Positions 9,315-18,847 are shown, numbered from the stretch's first letter. The stretch is 64,000 nt of DNA from Paenibacillus sp. PastM-3 (GCF_029893965.1 NZ_JARXXP010000011.1:62001-126000), one strand, 5' to 3'. Program-made: numbers and translations. The notes: generated from the letters alone by a model not told the origin.

Positions 9315-9462
9315 GTTCTGAGAAATCATCATCCGGTAACTCCTTCACAAGCTTTCAAGCCGAACTGGCTGCCCGGTCGTTCCCTCCGAGCCTCCCATAC
9401 ACCATATGGCAGCTGCTTACAGCTGTATTTCCTCACATTAATCCGCACGCCCACATATCAGC

Positions 9463-9495
9463 AAAAAAGCGCCCCCCCGCAAGCGGAGAACGCTT
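9463..9495 (-). terminator. Terminator of the LacI/ribokinase cluster
   Basis: A GC-rich stem (CTCCGC/GCGGGG core flanked by AGCG/CGCT) followed on the minus strand by TTTTTT, 20 bases beyond the last gene of the 9.5-18.7 kb cluster. Confidence 0.8.
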
Positions 9496-9514
9496 AAATT
9501 TGTTACCTATTACT

Positions 9515-10243
9515 CTATTTCAACGCCTTCACCAGATTGGACCAGAACGCGGAATAGTGCGGCCAGTCCATGAACTCTGTCGAGCCCCAGTGCGGGGAGC
9601 AGTCGCTGGCAAAAGCGGCGGTTTTGCCCTCACCGTATGTGCCCACGGTCAATATGGCATCGCGGTTATAGCTCAGCAGCTCTTCGGCGTCCGGCTTGGC
9701 AGCCAGCTTGTTGTAGCCGAGCAGCCGCGGCCATTCGCCATAGCCCACCAGCGGATGCTCCTGCGCCACCACCGGCGAGAAGCCGGCCGACATCTCTACC
9801 CGGTCATCGCCCGGCTGCATCACTACCGGCAGCACCTCTGCGAGAACAGTGTTTACATAGTTCGCCTTGCCCTCAATGCCCATAAAGGTCAGATACCCGC
9901 CGACCATCAGCAGCCCACCGCCTTCGGCCACATACTGCTTAATGTTGTCCAGTGCATTCGGGATAATCTGCATCTGGTAAAAGGTCGGGTTCTGCAGCAG
10001 GAACGTGTTCGCTCCCACATCACTGATCACGATGGCATCGTAGGCTTTTAACTCTTCAAGTGATTGGGGGAAGCGGACCTGCACCTCATGCGCCGGCATA
10101 TAAGTCACCTCAATCCCTTCTGCCCGCAGGCAGGACAGCAGATAAGTCGCCCCTTCCTCATATTTCGTTGAGGTGAAGCTGTCATATCCCTTGGTATGGA
10201 TCATATGAACCACCCAGGATTCGCCGACAAATAGAATTTTCAT
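9515..10243 (-). CDS. Putative glutamine-amidotransferase-like protein (PF07090 type)
   Basis: A 242-residue Rossmann-like protein resembling the 'putative glutamine amidotransferase' family (class I GATase fold). Recognisable elements are the N-terminal 'MKILFVGESWVVHMIHTKG', the 'YDAIVISDVGANTF' strand-turn and 'YVAEGGGLLMVGGYLTFMG' in place of the GATase elbow; no obvious Cys nucleophile sits at that elbow. Such proteins often sit in sugar catabolic clusters but their reaction is not established. It is the last gene of the LacI-controlled cluster, followed by a terminator. The GGAGG site is 12 bases from the ATG, slightly long. Confidence 0.7.
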   Translation of the reverse strand: MKILFVGESWVVHMIHTKGYDSFTSTKYEEGATYLLSCLRAEGIEVTYMPAHEVQVRFPQSLEELKAYDAIVISDVGANTFLLQNPTFYQMQIIPNALDNIKQYVAEGGGLLMVGGYLTFMGIEGKANYVNTVLAEVLPVVMQPGDDRVEMSAGFSPVVAQEHPLVGYGEWPRLLGYNKLAAKPDAEELLSYNRDAILTVGTYGEGKTAAFASDCSPHWGSTEFMDWPHYSAFWSNLVKALK

Positions 10244-10327
10244 GTTGTTATGGCACCTCCGTGTATGTTATAAAGGCCGTTGCAGCCGTTTAATATTCTT
10301 CTTTAGGTCTTTTCACTAAGCCTTCCA

Positions 10328-11638
10328 TTAAGTCTCTTCCGCACCGCACCAGTCGAGAATCGTCTTGGCCATCATTTTGACCGCCTGGATGACCTCAACG
10401 GTTGGGGTGAACTCGTCGCTATGATGTGCGAGGCTCGGGTCGCCGGGACCGAAGTTGATCGTCGGAATGCCGACGTTGACCGGCCAGCCCATATCGGTAT
10501 GGAAGCCGAGGCCTTCAATTATGCCTTCTTCACCAATCACCTGCAGTGACTGGACACAGGTCTGTACGAATGGATGAGCCACATCGGTTTCAGCACAGTC
10601 AGCATCGACCATCCACTCGATTTCCGGCAGATGCTCACTCAGCCACGGGTCCTGTTCAGCTGCTGCGCGCAGGAAGTCAGTCAGCTCCTTCTTCACATGG
10701 CCGCCGACCAGCTTCTCGTCACGCTCCGACGGGAGATACTGGGCATTAAAGACGATCTCCGCTTCATTGGCAAAAGAGGTCGGGTACTCTCCCGAATTCA
10801 ATTGTGCTACATGCACCTGGCAAGGGATAGATAAATACGGGTGGGTCTTGCTTACAGCCCACTTTTCATTCAGCCGGTCGAACGCATCCAGAATGTACCG
10901 CGCTTTCTTAATGGCATCGACTGCTCCGCCGTCCTTCCAGTCTGCCTGCGGCATTTCAATATGCCCGCTGCGGCCCTGGATTTTGATCTTGCCCCACAGA
11001 ATGCCGCGGCATAGCGGTGCAATGGTCAGGGAGGTCGGTTCAGTCAGAATGCAGGCATCCGCCCGGTAGCCGTGGTGGATGAAATCCAGCGCACCCATGC
11101 CTCCGGCCTCCTCATCGACAACGGTCCCCACGACAACCGGGCCTTTCAGCTTCAAGCCGCTGCGCAGAACAGCCTCGACCGCCATAATCATCGCGGCCAC
11201 GCCGCCCTTCATATCGACGGTGCCGCGGCCGTACATTTTACCGTCAATGATCTGGCCCGCAAACGGGTCTACTGTCCACTTCGAGCCTGCCATAACGACA
11301 TCGATATGGCCGAACAGCAGGAGCGACTTGCCGTCTGTACCTTTACCAAAGGTAGCTGCCAGATTCGGTCTGCCGGTAAAATCACGCCCCGGATAATACC
11401 CGGCCATCCCCTCGTACTGCTTCAGGTCATCCGCAACCGGCTCCCACATTTCAATCTCGGCACCCAGACCTTCTAGCTTACGGGAGATAAACTCCTGCAC
11501 TTCCTTCTCTTTGGATGGACCCGGCTCATCGAAGAACCAGGGATTAACGCTGGGAATCTGAATCAGCTGCTGCTAAAAGCCGAGGATGTCGTCCTGATGT
11601 TCATCGATCCATTTCATTACCTGCTGTTCCTGTGTCAT
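10328..11638 (-). pseudogene. M20-family peptidase (ArgE/DapE type) with in-frame TAG
   Basis: Reading from an ATG at 11638 with GGAG 8 bases upstream gives a normal M20 start for 21 codons. Codon 22 (11573-11575) is TAG, after which the same frame continues without further stops to 10328, giving a 436-codon gene. The rest is a complete metallopeptidase: LLLFGHIDVV (metal His/Asp), 'YGRGTVDMKGG', 'VVGTVVDEEAGGMGALDF' (catalytic and metal Glu), 'GLGFHTDMGWPVNVGIPTINFGPG' and a C-terminal HHSDE-type metal site. It would be an amidohydrolase or deacylase on a small substrate. Internal GTG or ATG starts could still yield a 390-residue form, but the conserved N-terminal helix would be lost. A sequencing error is also possible. 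Confidence 0.85.
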
Positions 11639-11734
11639 GTCTTCTGCTCCTTCTTGCCCGCCACCGCCGGGAATATCCCGGCGCTGCGGAATCAGCTGTA
11701 GTCCTGAGGGTTTTCCATTCACATATTTCGCTGC

Positions 11735-12244
11735 TTATCCAAAAGTAACACTGTCACCGCCGGTAAAGTCCACCCACGGATTAATCATCTCATCGCCGAA
11801 CTTATCCTTCTTCTTCTCAATCGCAAAGAGGTACCTTGCATCCTCAGCCGCCGGATAAGCAGGGCTGTGCCAGACGCCGCGGCCGATCACGATGGCCTGT
11901 CCCGGCTTGATCCTGAATGCCTTCACTGTAGCAGGATCAGGCCGCTCCTCGGGGTCGTCAATATCCAGACACCGGGCAACCGGCTGGATAATCTCCTTGT
12001 CAAAGGTGAGCAGCAGTTCTTCGCGGCTGACATGCCGCTCCATTGCCGTCACTGTGAACCCGCGCTGCTTCGTGTCCACCAGGCCGAACCCGATCGGCTC
12101 CGATACGTCAAACATCTGGATATAGCTCCAGCAGTCCCAGCCGTCGCCGCTCTTGGACGGCTCCCCCGCAGGGATATCCACCACTTTTCCGTAAGGGGCA
12201 AAGCTGTCTGCCGTTAAATCTTCAATAATGATTGTATGTTCCAT
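11735..12244 (-). CDS. Ureidoglycolate lyase (AllA)-like cupin protein
   Basis: A 169-residue beta-rich protein with AllA-family features: N-terminal 'LTADSFAPYGKVVDIPAG', central 'VTAMERHVSREELLLTF' and C-terminal 'IGRGVWHSPAYPA'. AllA proteins split ureidoglycolate into glyoxylate and urea, but many homologues outside purine operons act on other substrates. No other allantoin genes are present. It sits 27 bases downstream of the broken sugar-binding protein and upstream of the broken M20 peptidase, so it is part of the same cluster. The general family is well supported; the reaction is not. Confidence 0.7.
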   Translation of the reverse strand: MEHTIIIEDLTADSFAPYGKVVDIPAGEPSKSGDGWDCWSYIQMFDVSEPIGFGLVDTKQRGFTVTAMERHVSREELLLTFDKEIIQPVARCLDIDDPEERPDPATVKAFRIKPGQAIVIGRGVWHSPAYPAAEDARYLFAIEKKKDKFGDEMINPWVDFTGGDSVTFG

Positions 12245-12271
12245 GCAAGCTGCCTCCTATAACAGCTCTGA

Positions 12272-13179
12272 CTAAAAGTCAAAGCTGCCCACATTTTCGC
12301 TGGTCACCTCAAGTGTGCCGATAAATACGTTCTGGCCGTCTACCTTGACTGCTCCCACGTTCGGGATTTCCATACCGTCCGTAATTTCCTTGCCCTGAGC
12401 CAGCTGATCCAGAATGTATACAGTAGTGTAAGCCAGCTTGCCCGGATCCCAGATGATATCGGTCTTAATCGTGCCGCTCTCGATGTAGTTCTTCACAACG
12501 CTTGGTACAGCAATACCGGTAATGGCGATCTGTCCCTGCTCAATGGTGCCTGCCTTGACTGCCTGTTCAACCACCTCAGCCGCTGCCGGGGGTTCGCCGC
12601 CTGCAAAGCCGATGATCCCTCTAAGATCCGGATAGGTCTGGATCAGGTTCTGGGCATTGGCATAAGCCTTTTGCTGATCATCGTCACTGGCTACTGTAGT
12701 TCGCCCACTTCCTCGTCAGTAGCCGGAGCTACATAATATTGGCGGTCCGTCTCGGGAGCATCGCTGTCCCAGGTCACGATCTGCACATCCTGCTCGGCTG
12801 CTTTTTTGAATACCGGCCCTACTGCCTTAGCATCATTAGGCGATACACCGATTCCGCTCACCTTGCGGGTAAGCATATCCTGAATCATGTTAATCTGCTT
12901 GGAAGAATCCGCTTCAGTCGGTGCATTAAAGATCACCTCAACGCCCATATCCTTCCCTGCCTGAAGAGCACCCTTCTCCGCAGCCGCCCAGTAAGCAGGC
13001 CCGATCGATTTCGGATTGATGAAGTAGTAGGTTCTGGTGCCGGAATCGGCCGCCCCGTCATTGCCTGATACTCCGGCATTATTAGCCGGAGAATTACCCG
13101 AATTTGCACCGCAAGCAGTCAAGGTCAAAGCAAGTACGCCAGTCAATACAGCCAATGTCATTTTTTTCATAGGTTTCAC
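12272..13179 (-). pseudogene. Sugar/AI-2-type ABC binding protein, internally deleted and frameshifted
   Basis: The 5' part (13179-12691) encodes a lipoprotein signal (lipobox LTAC) and the first domain of a LsrB/RhaS-like periplasmic-binding protein ('YYFINPKSIGPAYW', 'IVTWDSDAPETDRQYYVAPATDEEVGE'), then hits TAG. The 3' part reads in another frame ('ASDDDQQKAYANAQ', 'PDLRGIIGFAG') to a normal C-terminus at 12272. Compared with family length (about 340-350 residues), some 40-50 residues of the hinge region are missing, so a deletion of roughly 130-150 bp not divisible by three occurred near 12690-12700. The ATG overlaps the upstream permease stop (ATGA). The importer therefore lacks a functional binding protein encoded here. 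Confidence 0.88.
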
Positions 13180-14120
13180 TCTCCGCTAATTTTTTTATTG
13201 GCTACTGCGAGCAGCAGCAGCGCCCCCAGAATAACCGCCTGATACAGTACAGAAACACCCAGCAAATTCAGACCATTGCGCAAGAACACGATAATCAGCA
13301 GACCGACAAACGTGCCGGTAAGGCTTCCCCTCCCTCCAAAAATATGAGTGCCCCCGATTAAGGTAGCTGTGATGACATCAAGCTCTATATTGGTACCCGA
13401 GGTCGCTTCGGCACTTGCCAGCCGTGACACCAGGAATACACCCGCCAGTGCAGAGAACAATCCGCTAAGCATGAAGAGAATAAACCGGACGCGGACTACG
13501 GAAATCCCGGAGAACCGGACAACCTCCTCGTTATTGCCGATCCCGTAAATGTAGGTGCCGAACCTCGTCTTTTTCATAAAGAAGCTGGCTATGAGGAACA
13601 TAACAACGAGGACGATGGCGTTAAACGGAATGCCGGCAATGTATTCCTGTCCCAGAAAGTAGAAGGAATCCGGGAAGCCGCTGATCGGTCTGCCTTCATT
13701 GACCACATAGACCAGCCCGCGGAGCATCACCAGCATCCCGATCGTGACTACAATCGCCTGCATCCGGTGCCGGGCAATCAGATAACCGTTAATGGCTCCG
13801 CACAGCAGACCGGCCAGCAGGCCGAAGATCACACAGACCCAGATGTTATAGCCGCGTTCAAAAGCAACCCCCATCGACACCGCGGAAAAAGCGAGGATCG
13901 AGCCTACCGACAGGTCCATCGCACCAGAGATAATGATCATCGTCATCGGAATGGCGATCAGCCCGACCTCGACCATCTGGTTCAGCACATTCATGAAGTT
14001 GGTTACCGACAGGAAGTAGGGTGACAGAAAGCTGAACAGGATCAGAATGAACAGCAGCAGCACCAGCTGAACGAGCAGCGTACCCGACTTGAACGGCAGA
14101 CGGCTTGTCCATGTTGTCAT
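13176..14120 (-). CDS. RbsC-like ABC transporter permease
   Basis: A 314-residue polytopic protein of the ribose/AI-2 (RbsC/LsrC/LsrD) permease family, with 8-10 hydrophobic helices and the conserved motifs 'GAMDLSVGSILAFSAV' and 'LIGGTHIFGGRGSLTGTFVG'. It is the second of two permeases, suggesting a heterodimeric channel like LsrC-LsrD. It overlaps both neighbours by 4 bases (ATGA), indicating tight coupling with the first permease and the binding-protein pseudogene. Confidence 0.88.
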   Translation of the reverse strand: MTTWTSRLPFKSGTLLVQLVLLLFILILFSFLSPYFLSVTNFMNVLNQMVEVGLIAIPMTMIIISGAMDLSVGSILAFSAVSMGVAFERGYNIWVCVIFGLLAGLLCGAINGYLIARHRMQAIVVTIGMLVMLRGLVYVVNEGRPISGFPDSFYFLGQEYIAGIPFNAIVLVVMFLIASFFMKKTRFGTYIYGIGNNEEVVRFSGISVVRVRFILFMLSGLFSALAGVFLVSRLASAEATSGTNIELDVITATLIGGTHIFGGRGSLTGTFVGLLIIVFLRNGLNLLGVSVLYQAVILGALLLLAVANKKISGE

Positions 14121-15079
14121 ACCAGATCCCCTTCTTTCCCTTTATTTTGGCGTGCCCGCTGCAGCGTATTGATTACGATAGCAAGGATAATCAAAAACCC
14201 GGTGGTTGCGTCTACCCAGAACGGGGATACCTTGGCGATAATCAGCCCGTTTTTGACAATGCCCATGAACAGCACGCCGAGCATCGTGCCGGCAATCGTC
14301 CCTACCCCGCCGAAGATGCTGCCGCCGCCGATCAGCACAGCCGCCATGACCTCAAAGGACAGGCTGTTGCCTGCTGTTGAGGCTTGGACACTGCCGACTT
14401 TGGCTGCAAAAATCACAGAGGCAATCCCGACCAGCAGTCCGGTTAATACGTAAACCATGAACTTTGTTTGGGGGACGCTGATCCCCGCCAGCTTGGCTGC
14501 AGAGCTGTTGCCCCCGACCGAATAGATTCGCCGGCCCGCCCGGGTGAATTTGAGCAGATAGATGAAGGCGGCAATCAGCAGGACTGCTACCAGGAGCGGA
14601 AACGAAACGCCTGCCACCGTCCCTTGTCCGAAAAAGCGGAAGCCTTCGGGAAAATTGTTCATCCAGGTCCCGCCGCTGATGCCGACTGCCACGCCCCGGA
14701 ATATATACATCGTAGCCAAGGTGACAATGATGTCAGGAATTCGGCGGACGGCGATAAAATAACCGTTGACCATCCCGCAGAGAACACCGATTACAACCCC
14801 GAGCAAAGCCGCAACAACTGGGGACATCCCTTTGCTGAGAAACAGGCCGACCGAGGTAGCTGTTACCGCCAGGACGGAGCCTACGGACAGGTCCATTCCC
14901 CCGAGCAGAATAACCATTGTCATTCCGATTGCCACAATGAACATGGTGATGTTCTGGTCCAGGATCAGCCTGAAATTAGCAATTGCGAAAAAATCCGGTG
15001 AAATAAGTGAGAACAATATGATCACGAGTATCGTGAAAATCAGGATCGGCGCTTCATGCACATTAAAAATTCGCTTCAT
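14117..15079 (-). CDS. RbsC-like ABC transporter permease
   Basis: A 320-residue paralogue of the permease encoded next to it. It carries 'GGMDLSVGSVLAVTATSVG' and 'LIGGGSIFGGVGTIAGTMLG', signatures of the RbsC/LsrC group. Both permeases are intact. The start overlaps the ATPase stop by 4 bases and the end overlaps the next permease start, so ATPase-permease-permease-binding protein form one translationally coupled block. Confidence 0.88.
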   Translation of the reverse strand: MKRIFNVHEAPILIFTILVIILFSLISPDFFAIANFRLILDQNITMFIVAIGMTMVILLGGMDLSVGSVLAVTATSVGLFLSKGMSPVVAALLGVVIGVLCGMVNGYFIAVRRIPDIIVTLATMYIFRGVAVGISGGTWMNNFPEGFRFFGQGTVAGVSFPLLVAVLLIAAFIYLLKFTRAGRRIYSVGGNSSAAKLAGISVPQTKFMVYVLTGLLVGIASVIFAAKVGSVQASTAGNSLSFEVMAAVLIGGGSIFGGVGTIAGTMLGVLFMGIVKNGLIIAKVSPFWVDATTGFLIILAIVINTLQRARQNKGKEGDLV

Positions 15080-16587
15080 ATGGCGGCTCCTTCCGTCCGG
15101 GGATGGGATGCCCGCTGCAGCAGCTGCTCCTGATCGGCTTCACCGCGGGCAAATTCATGAACAATGTCCCCTTTGTACATCACGAGCACCCGGTCGCTCA
15201 GGCCCAGCACCTCCGGCATTTCGGAGGAAATCAGCAGAATGCTCAGCCCCTCCTGAGCCAGCCCGTGAATAATGCTGTAGATCTCCGCCTTGGCACCGAC
15301 ATCCACACCCCGGGTCGGCTCCTCCAGAATCAGAATGTCAGGCTTCACGGCAAGCCATTTGGCGATAACTACCTTCTGCTGGTTGCCTCCGCTGAGAAAA
15401 TCTACGCTTTGTCCGTCTCCCGGTGCCTTGATCCGCAGCTTCTCCATGTACTCTGCACTCACCTCACGGATAGCTTCACCGTCCAGTACCAGCCCCTTGG
15501 ACAAACCGGGCAGTGTCGGAAAAGAGATATTCTGCCTGATCGACATCGGCTTAATGATGCCCTGGCGGTGCCGGTCAGGCGGGACGTAGGCTAATTTTTG
15601 GGCTTTGGCATCGCCGGGGCTGGCAATTTTGACCGGCTTTCCGTTGATTTCAAGCCCGCCGGTTCCCCGCTTGAGGCCGAACAGCCGCTCGGCAACGGTA
15701 TGTGACCCCGACCCCGGTATGCCGAACAATCCCAGAATTTCGCCTTTATGCAGCTCAAACGAAATCTTGTGGCTGGCATCCAGCGACAACCCGTTAACCT
15801 TAAGCACAACCTCCTGTCCGTGCGGCTGCTCCCGCTCAGGGTACAGCCGCTGAACCTCTTTGCCGACCATCATCTGGATCAGGCTCTGCTCCGTTACTTC
15901 GCCGATCGGCCTGGTGTCAATTTTGCGGCCGTCCCGCAGAACGGTGACCTTATCGGCTATTTCGAAGATTTCCTTCATCCGGTGGGAGACATATACAATG
16001 GCTACTCCCTGTGACCGCAGCTTCCGCACCACTTCAAACATCTTTTTCACTTCATTCTCTGGCAGCGCGGCTGACGGCTCATCCATAATCAGCACATCAG
16101 CTTTAAAAGATAAGGCTTTGGCAATCTCGACCACCTGCTGGCTATGTACACCCAGATGCCGGACCTCCTGGCGCACATCAATCTCTCCGCCTCCGATGGA
16201 ATCTACGAGCGCCTGTGCCTCTTCAACCATTTTCGACCACTTGATCCGGCCGAATCTGCCAGCCATTTCGGGACGGTCAATGAAAATATTTTCCGCTGCA
16301 GACAGGTTGGTGAACAGATTGAACTCCTGGTGGATAATGGACACGCCCTGGAGCTGGGCATCCAGCGGATTGCCGAAGACCGCTTCTTTGCCTTTCAGCC
16401 TGATTACTCCCTTGGTAGGCGAATAGACACCGGACAGAATTTTCATCAGCGTCGATTTGCCGGCGCCATTCTCTCCCATCAAGGCGTGCACCTCGCCTGG
16501 ATAGAGCTCAAAATCGACGTCCGTCAAAGCTTTGACACCCGGGAACTCTTTGCTGATCCCTTGCATGGACAGTACTGGCTTACTCAT
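15076..16587 (-). CDS. RbsA-like ABC transporter ATPase (duplicated nucleotide-binding domains)
   Basis: A 503-residue fused tandem ATPase. The first half has Walker A GENGAGKST and Walker B VLIMDEPSAAL. The second half has a degenerate Walker A (GIPGSGSHTV) but a good signature LSGGNQQK and Walker B ILILEEPTRGVDVG. This asymmetry is usual for RbsA/LsrA/MglA. It energises import by the two permeases downstream. The start chosen is the ATG with GGGGG 8 bases upstream; a longer reading to 16608 has no better site. A 146-base gap separates it from the ribokinase gene and shows no clear terminator. Confidence 0.88.
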   Translation of the reverse strand: MSKPVLSMQGISKEFPGVKALTDVDFELYPGEVHALMGENGAGKSTLMKILSGVYSPTKGVIRLKGKEAVFGNPLDAQLQGVSIIHQEFNLFTNLSAAENIFIDRPEMAGRFGRIKWSKMVEEAQALVDSIGGGEIDVRQEVRHLGVHSQQVVEIAKALSFKADVLIMDEPSAALPENEVKKMFEVVRKLRSQGVAIVYVSHRMKEIFEIADKVTVLRDGRKIDTRPIGEVTEQSLIQMMVGKEVQRLYPEREQPHGQEVVLKVNGLSLDASHKISFELHKGEILGLFGIPGSGSHTVAERLFGLKRGTGGLEINGKPVKIASPGDAKAQKLAYVPPDRHRQGIIKPMSIRQNISFPTLPGLSKGLVLDGEAIREVSAEYMEKLRIKAPGDGQSVDFLSGGNQQKVVIAKWLAVKPDILILEEPTRGVDVGAKAEIYSIIHGLAQEGLSILLISSEMPEVLGLSDRVLVMYKGDIVHEFARGEADQEQLLQRASHPRTEGAAI

Positions 16588-16733
16588 GGTCTTGACCCCC
16601 TTCTTCATTCACAGTGCTGAAACCGGGTTTGCAGGATGCTTTATTGAGATTAAGCGTTAATTCGTAAAAGTTCATAGGTACACAATTGCAACGCCGCCGG
16701 GAAAAGCGGTCAAGAGAATATTCCGCCTCTCCG

Positions 16734-17651
16734 TTAGGACTCAGCCTGTCCAAGAAAAGCATCCACCTGCTCTTTTACCGGTATGGAGCTCTGGGCTCCG
16801 GCAGCCGATACTGCAAGCGCTGCTGCCGCAGATGCATAATGCAGACTGTCCTCCAGTTCCATTCCCCCGTAGTAAGTGGCCGCAAACGCCCCGATGAATG
16901 TATCTCCTGCTGCGGTGGTATCCACTGCCTTTACCGGATAAGACGGAGTCTCTATTACCGTTCCGTCTGCGTCCATATATAGCGAGCCTTTGCTGCCCAG
17001 TGTAATGATCAGCTGAGTGATACCTTCCTCCATCAGCTGGTATCCGGCTGTGCGGGCTCCCGCGAAGCTTTCAACCGGGAGTCCGCTCAGCGCCTCCGCT
17101 TCAGTCTCATTCACAATCAGCAGCCTGATCCGGCTAAGCCGGCCAGGCTCAAACCCGTTTACCGGAGCAGGATTCATACAGACTGGAACCCCTGCCTCCT
17201 CCGCCCTTGTAAGCACCGCTTCGTTCACAGAGCCCGCAATTTCATTCTGCAGCAGGATCACATCATAGCGGGAGAAATCAAGCGCTTCCAGATCCGCTGC
17301 ACTATAGGTGAAGTTCGCGCCGGGCGACAGGATGATGCTGTTCTCCCCCATAGCATCCGTGGTAATGAGCGCGATCCCGCTCGTTTCCTGCTTTACAGCA
17401 ATTGCTGAGGTGTCAATTCCCTCCGCCTCAAGCTGACTATACATCTGCCGGCCAAAGGCGTCCGAACCGAGACCGCCTGCCATCGTTACGGTCGCTCCCA
17501 GGCGGGAGGCGGCACAGGCCTGGTTCGCTCCTTTACCGCCGGCGTGGAAGCCGGTACCCAGACCTTGTATCGTCTCGCCCGGAACAGGAAGACACCGGAC
17601 CCGGGTAACAATATCCATATTCATGCTGCCTACGACAAGTATGTTGGCCAT
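16734..17651 (-). CDS. rbsK: Ribokinase-like PfkB sugar kinase
   Basis: A 305-residue PfkB-family kinase. The N-terminal 'GSMNMDIVTRVRCLPVPGET' and 'FHAGGKGANQACAASRLGA' are the ribokinase sugar-binding signature. The C-terminal 'VDTTAAGDTFIGAF' holds the anion hole and catalytic Asp. It probably phosphorylates the sugar imported by the adjacent transporter. It lies 18 bases after the LacI regulator stop and has a strong GGAGG, so regulator and kinase are co-transcribed. Ribose is the default guess; the LsrB-like binding protein and odd downstream enzymes leave the true substrate open. Confidence 0.85.
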   Translation of the reverse strand: MANILVVGSMNMDIVTRVRCLPVPGETIQGLGTGFHAGGKGANQACAASRLGATVTMAGGLGSDAFGRQMYSQLEAEGIDTSAIAVKQETSGIALITTDAMGENSIILSPGANFTYSAADLEALDFSRYDVILLQNEIAGSVNEAVLTRAEEAGVPVCMNPAPVNGFEPGRLSRIRLLIVNETEAEALSGLPVESFAGARTAGYQLMEEGITQLIITLGSKGSLYMDADGTVIETPSYPVKAVDTTAAGDTFIGAFAATYYGGMELEDSLHYASAAAALAVSAAGAQSSIPVKEQVDAFLGQAES

Positions 17652-17669
17652 ATGTCCTCCTTCGGGCTG

Positions 17670-18683
17670 CTAGTTCAGCTTTTTAACCGACCCGCGCTTG
17701 ATCAGTTCCACATCCAGCACTATCCTTTTCAGCTTCGTCTGCTCACCCGGCGGTGTCTTGATCTTCTGGATGAGCATTTCCGTTGCCTGTATCCCCATCT
17801 CTCTCATCGGTCTGCCAACAACAGTGACCCGGGGCTGGACAAACTGGGCAAGCTCATTCTCGTCGAAGCCGATTAGGGAAATATCTTCTCCGATCCGGAG
17901 ATTCAGGTCCCGTATAGCCTTGATGGCACCTGTGCAGATTACGTTGTTGGTGGCAAAGATAGCCGTCGGAGGCTCAGCGGACTGCATCAGCTCCATTGTG
18001 AACCTGTATCCGTCCTCCTCAAGCCACTTCCCCTGCTTATGATATCCGGGCTCTGGTACTATGCCATGCTCATGTAAAGCCTGATGATACCCCCAGTACC
18101 GGTCCTTACCGTCGTTAAAGTCATGCGCCCCGTCAATAATGGCAATCCGCTCATGGCCGTATTCCACAAAATGTTTGGCCGCCTCGTACGCACCGCGGAA
18201 GTTATCAATCAGCACCCCGTCATGTCCGCAATCATTGATATAGCGGTCTACCAGTATGGTTGGCTTGCGTATATTCCGGTAAAAGCCCGCCTCTTTGTGT
18301 GTACCGATCAGAATGATGCCGTCTACGTTCCGTCCCAGAAAGCCTTCAAAAAATTCCTCTTCCTCCGCCTCGTCATTATAAGTAGACACAACCAGGGTGG
18401 AGAATCCCTCCTTCTTGGCCGCCTCGACCGTACCGCCGATAACCGCCGTGTAGAACGGGTTCTGGATTTCCGGAACAACGACCGCCAGCATATGCGTTTT
18501 CTTGTTCACCATGGATGCAGCCATCGTATTCGGCACGAAATTTAGCTCTTCAATAATCCGCTGAATTTTTTTGCGGGTGGCATCACTTACGCGGTCCCTG
18601 CCGTTCATCACCCGTGAGACGGTAGCCACGGAGACTCCGGCCAGCCTGGCTACATCTTTGATCGTTATTTCTTTCTCCGCCAT
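17670..18683 (-). CDS. LacI-family transcriptional regulator
   Basis: A 337-residue repressor: an N-terminal HTH ('ITIKDVARLAGVSVATVSRVMNGRDRVS'), the hinge 'LNFVPNTMAASMVNKKTHMLAVVVPEIQNPFY' and a periplasmic-binding-like effector domain. The start was taken at the ATG with GAGG 6 bases upstream; a second ATG six codons earlier is possible. It heads the ribokinase/ABC cluster and is preceded by copies of a palindrome typical of LacI-family operators (18702, 18764 and 19065), so it probably represses itself and the whole cluster until a sugar or phosphosugar binds. Confidence 0.88.
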   Translation of the reverse strand: MAEKEITIKDVARLAGVSVATVSRVMNGRDRVSDATRKKIQRIIEELNFVPNTMAASMVNKKTHMLAVVVPEIQNPFYTAVIGGTVEAAKKEGFSTLVVSTYNDEAEEEEFFEGFLGRNVDGIILIGTHKEAGFYRNIRKPTILVDRYINDCGHDGVLIDNFRGAYEAAKHFVEYGHERIAIIDGAHDFNDGKDRYWGYHQALHEHGIVPEPGYHKQGKWLEEDGYRFTMELMQSAEPPTAIFATNNVICTGAIKAIRDLNLRIGEDISLIGFDENELAQFVQPRVTVVGRPMREMGIQATEMLIQKIKTPPGEQTKLKRIVLDVELIKRGSVKKLN

Positions 18684-18701
18684 ATTCTTCCTCTCTGTCA
18701 T

Positions 18702-18714
18702 AACGTTTACGCAA
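18702..18714. promoter_or_regulatory. LacI-type operator half-plus site 1
   Basis: AACGTTTACGCAA, identical to the conserved core of two other sites upstream. It lies only 19 bases before the regulator start codon. Confidence 0.65.
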
Positions 18715-18763
18715 CCTATTTCCTCTTTGCAGCAGCGTTATGATCGGTAAAGTATCCTCATCT

Positions 18764-18783
18764 TTGCAAAAACGTTTACGCAA
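18764..18783. promoter_or_regulatory. LacI-type operator, best palindrome
   Basis: A 20-base near-palindrome TTGCAAAAACGTTTACGCAA with only two mismatched pairs about a central CG, the standard architecture for LacI-family repressors. Confidence 0.75.
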
Positions 18784-18847
18784 TTTCTAGGTTCATTTTA
18801 GTATAGGCTTTTCAGGATTACAATCCCTTTTTACAAAAAAATTAAAA

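Noticed and set aside
9243..9497. 84-codon plus-strand frame over the palindrome cluster
   Set aside because: It overlaps the repeat units and the terminator of the opposite strand, has no ribosome site and reads as low-information protein.
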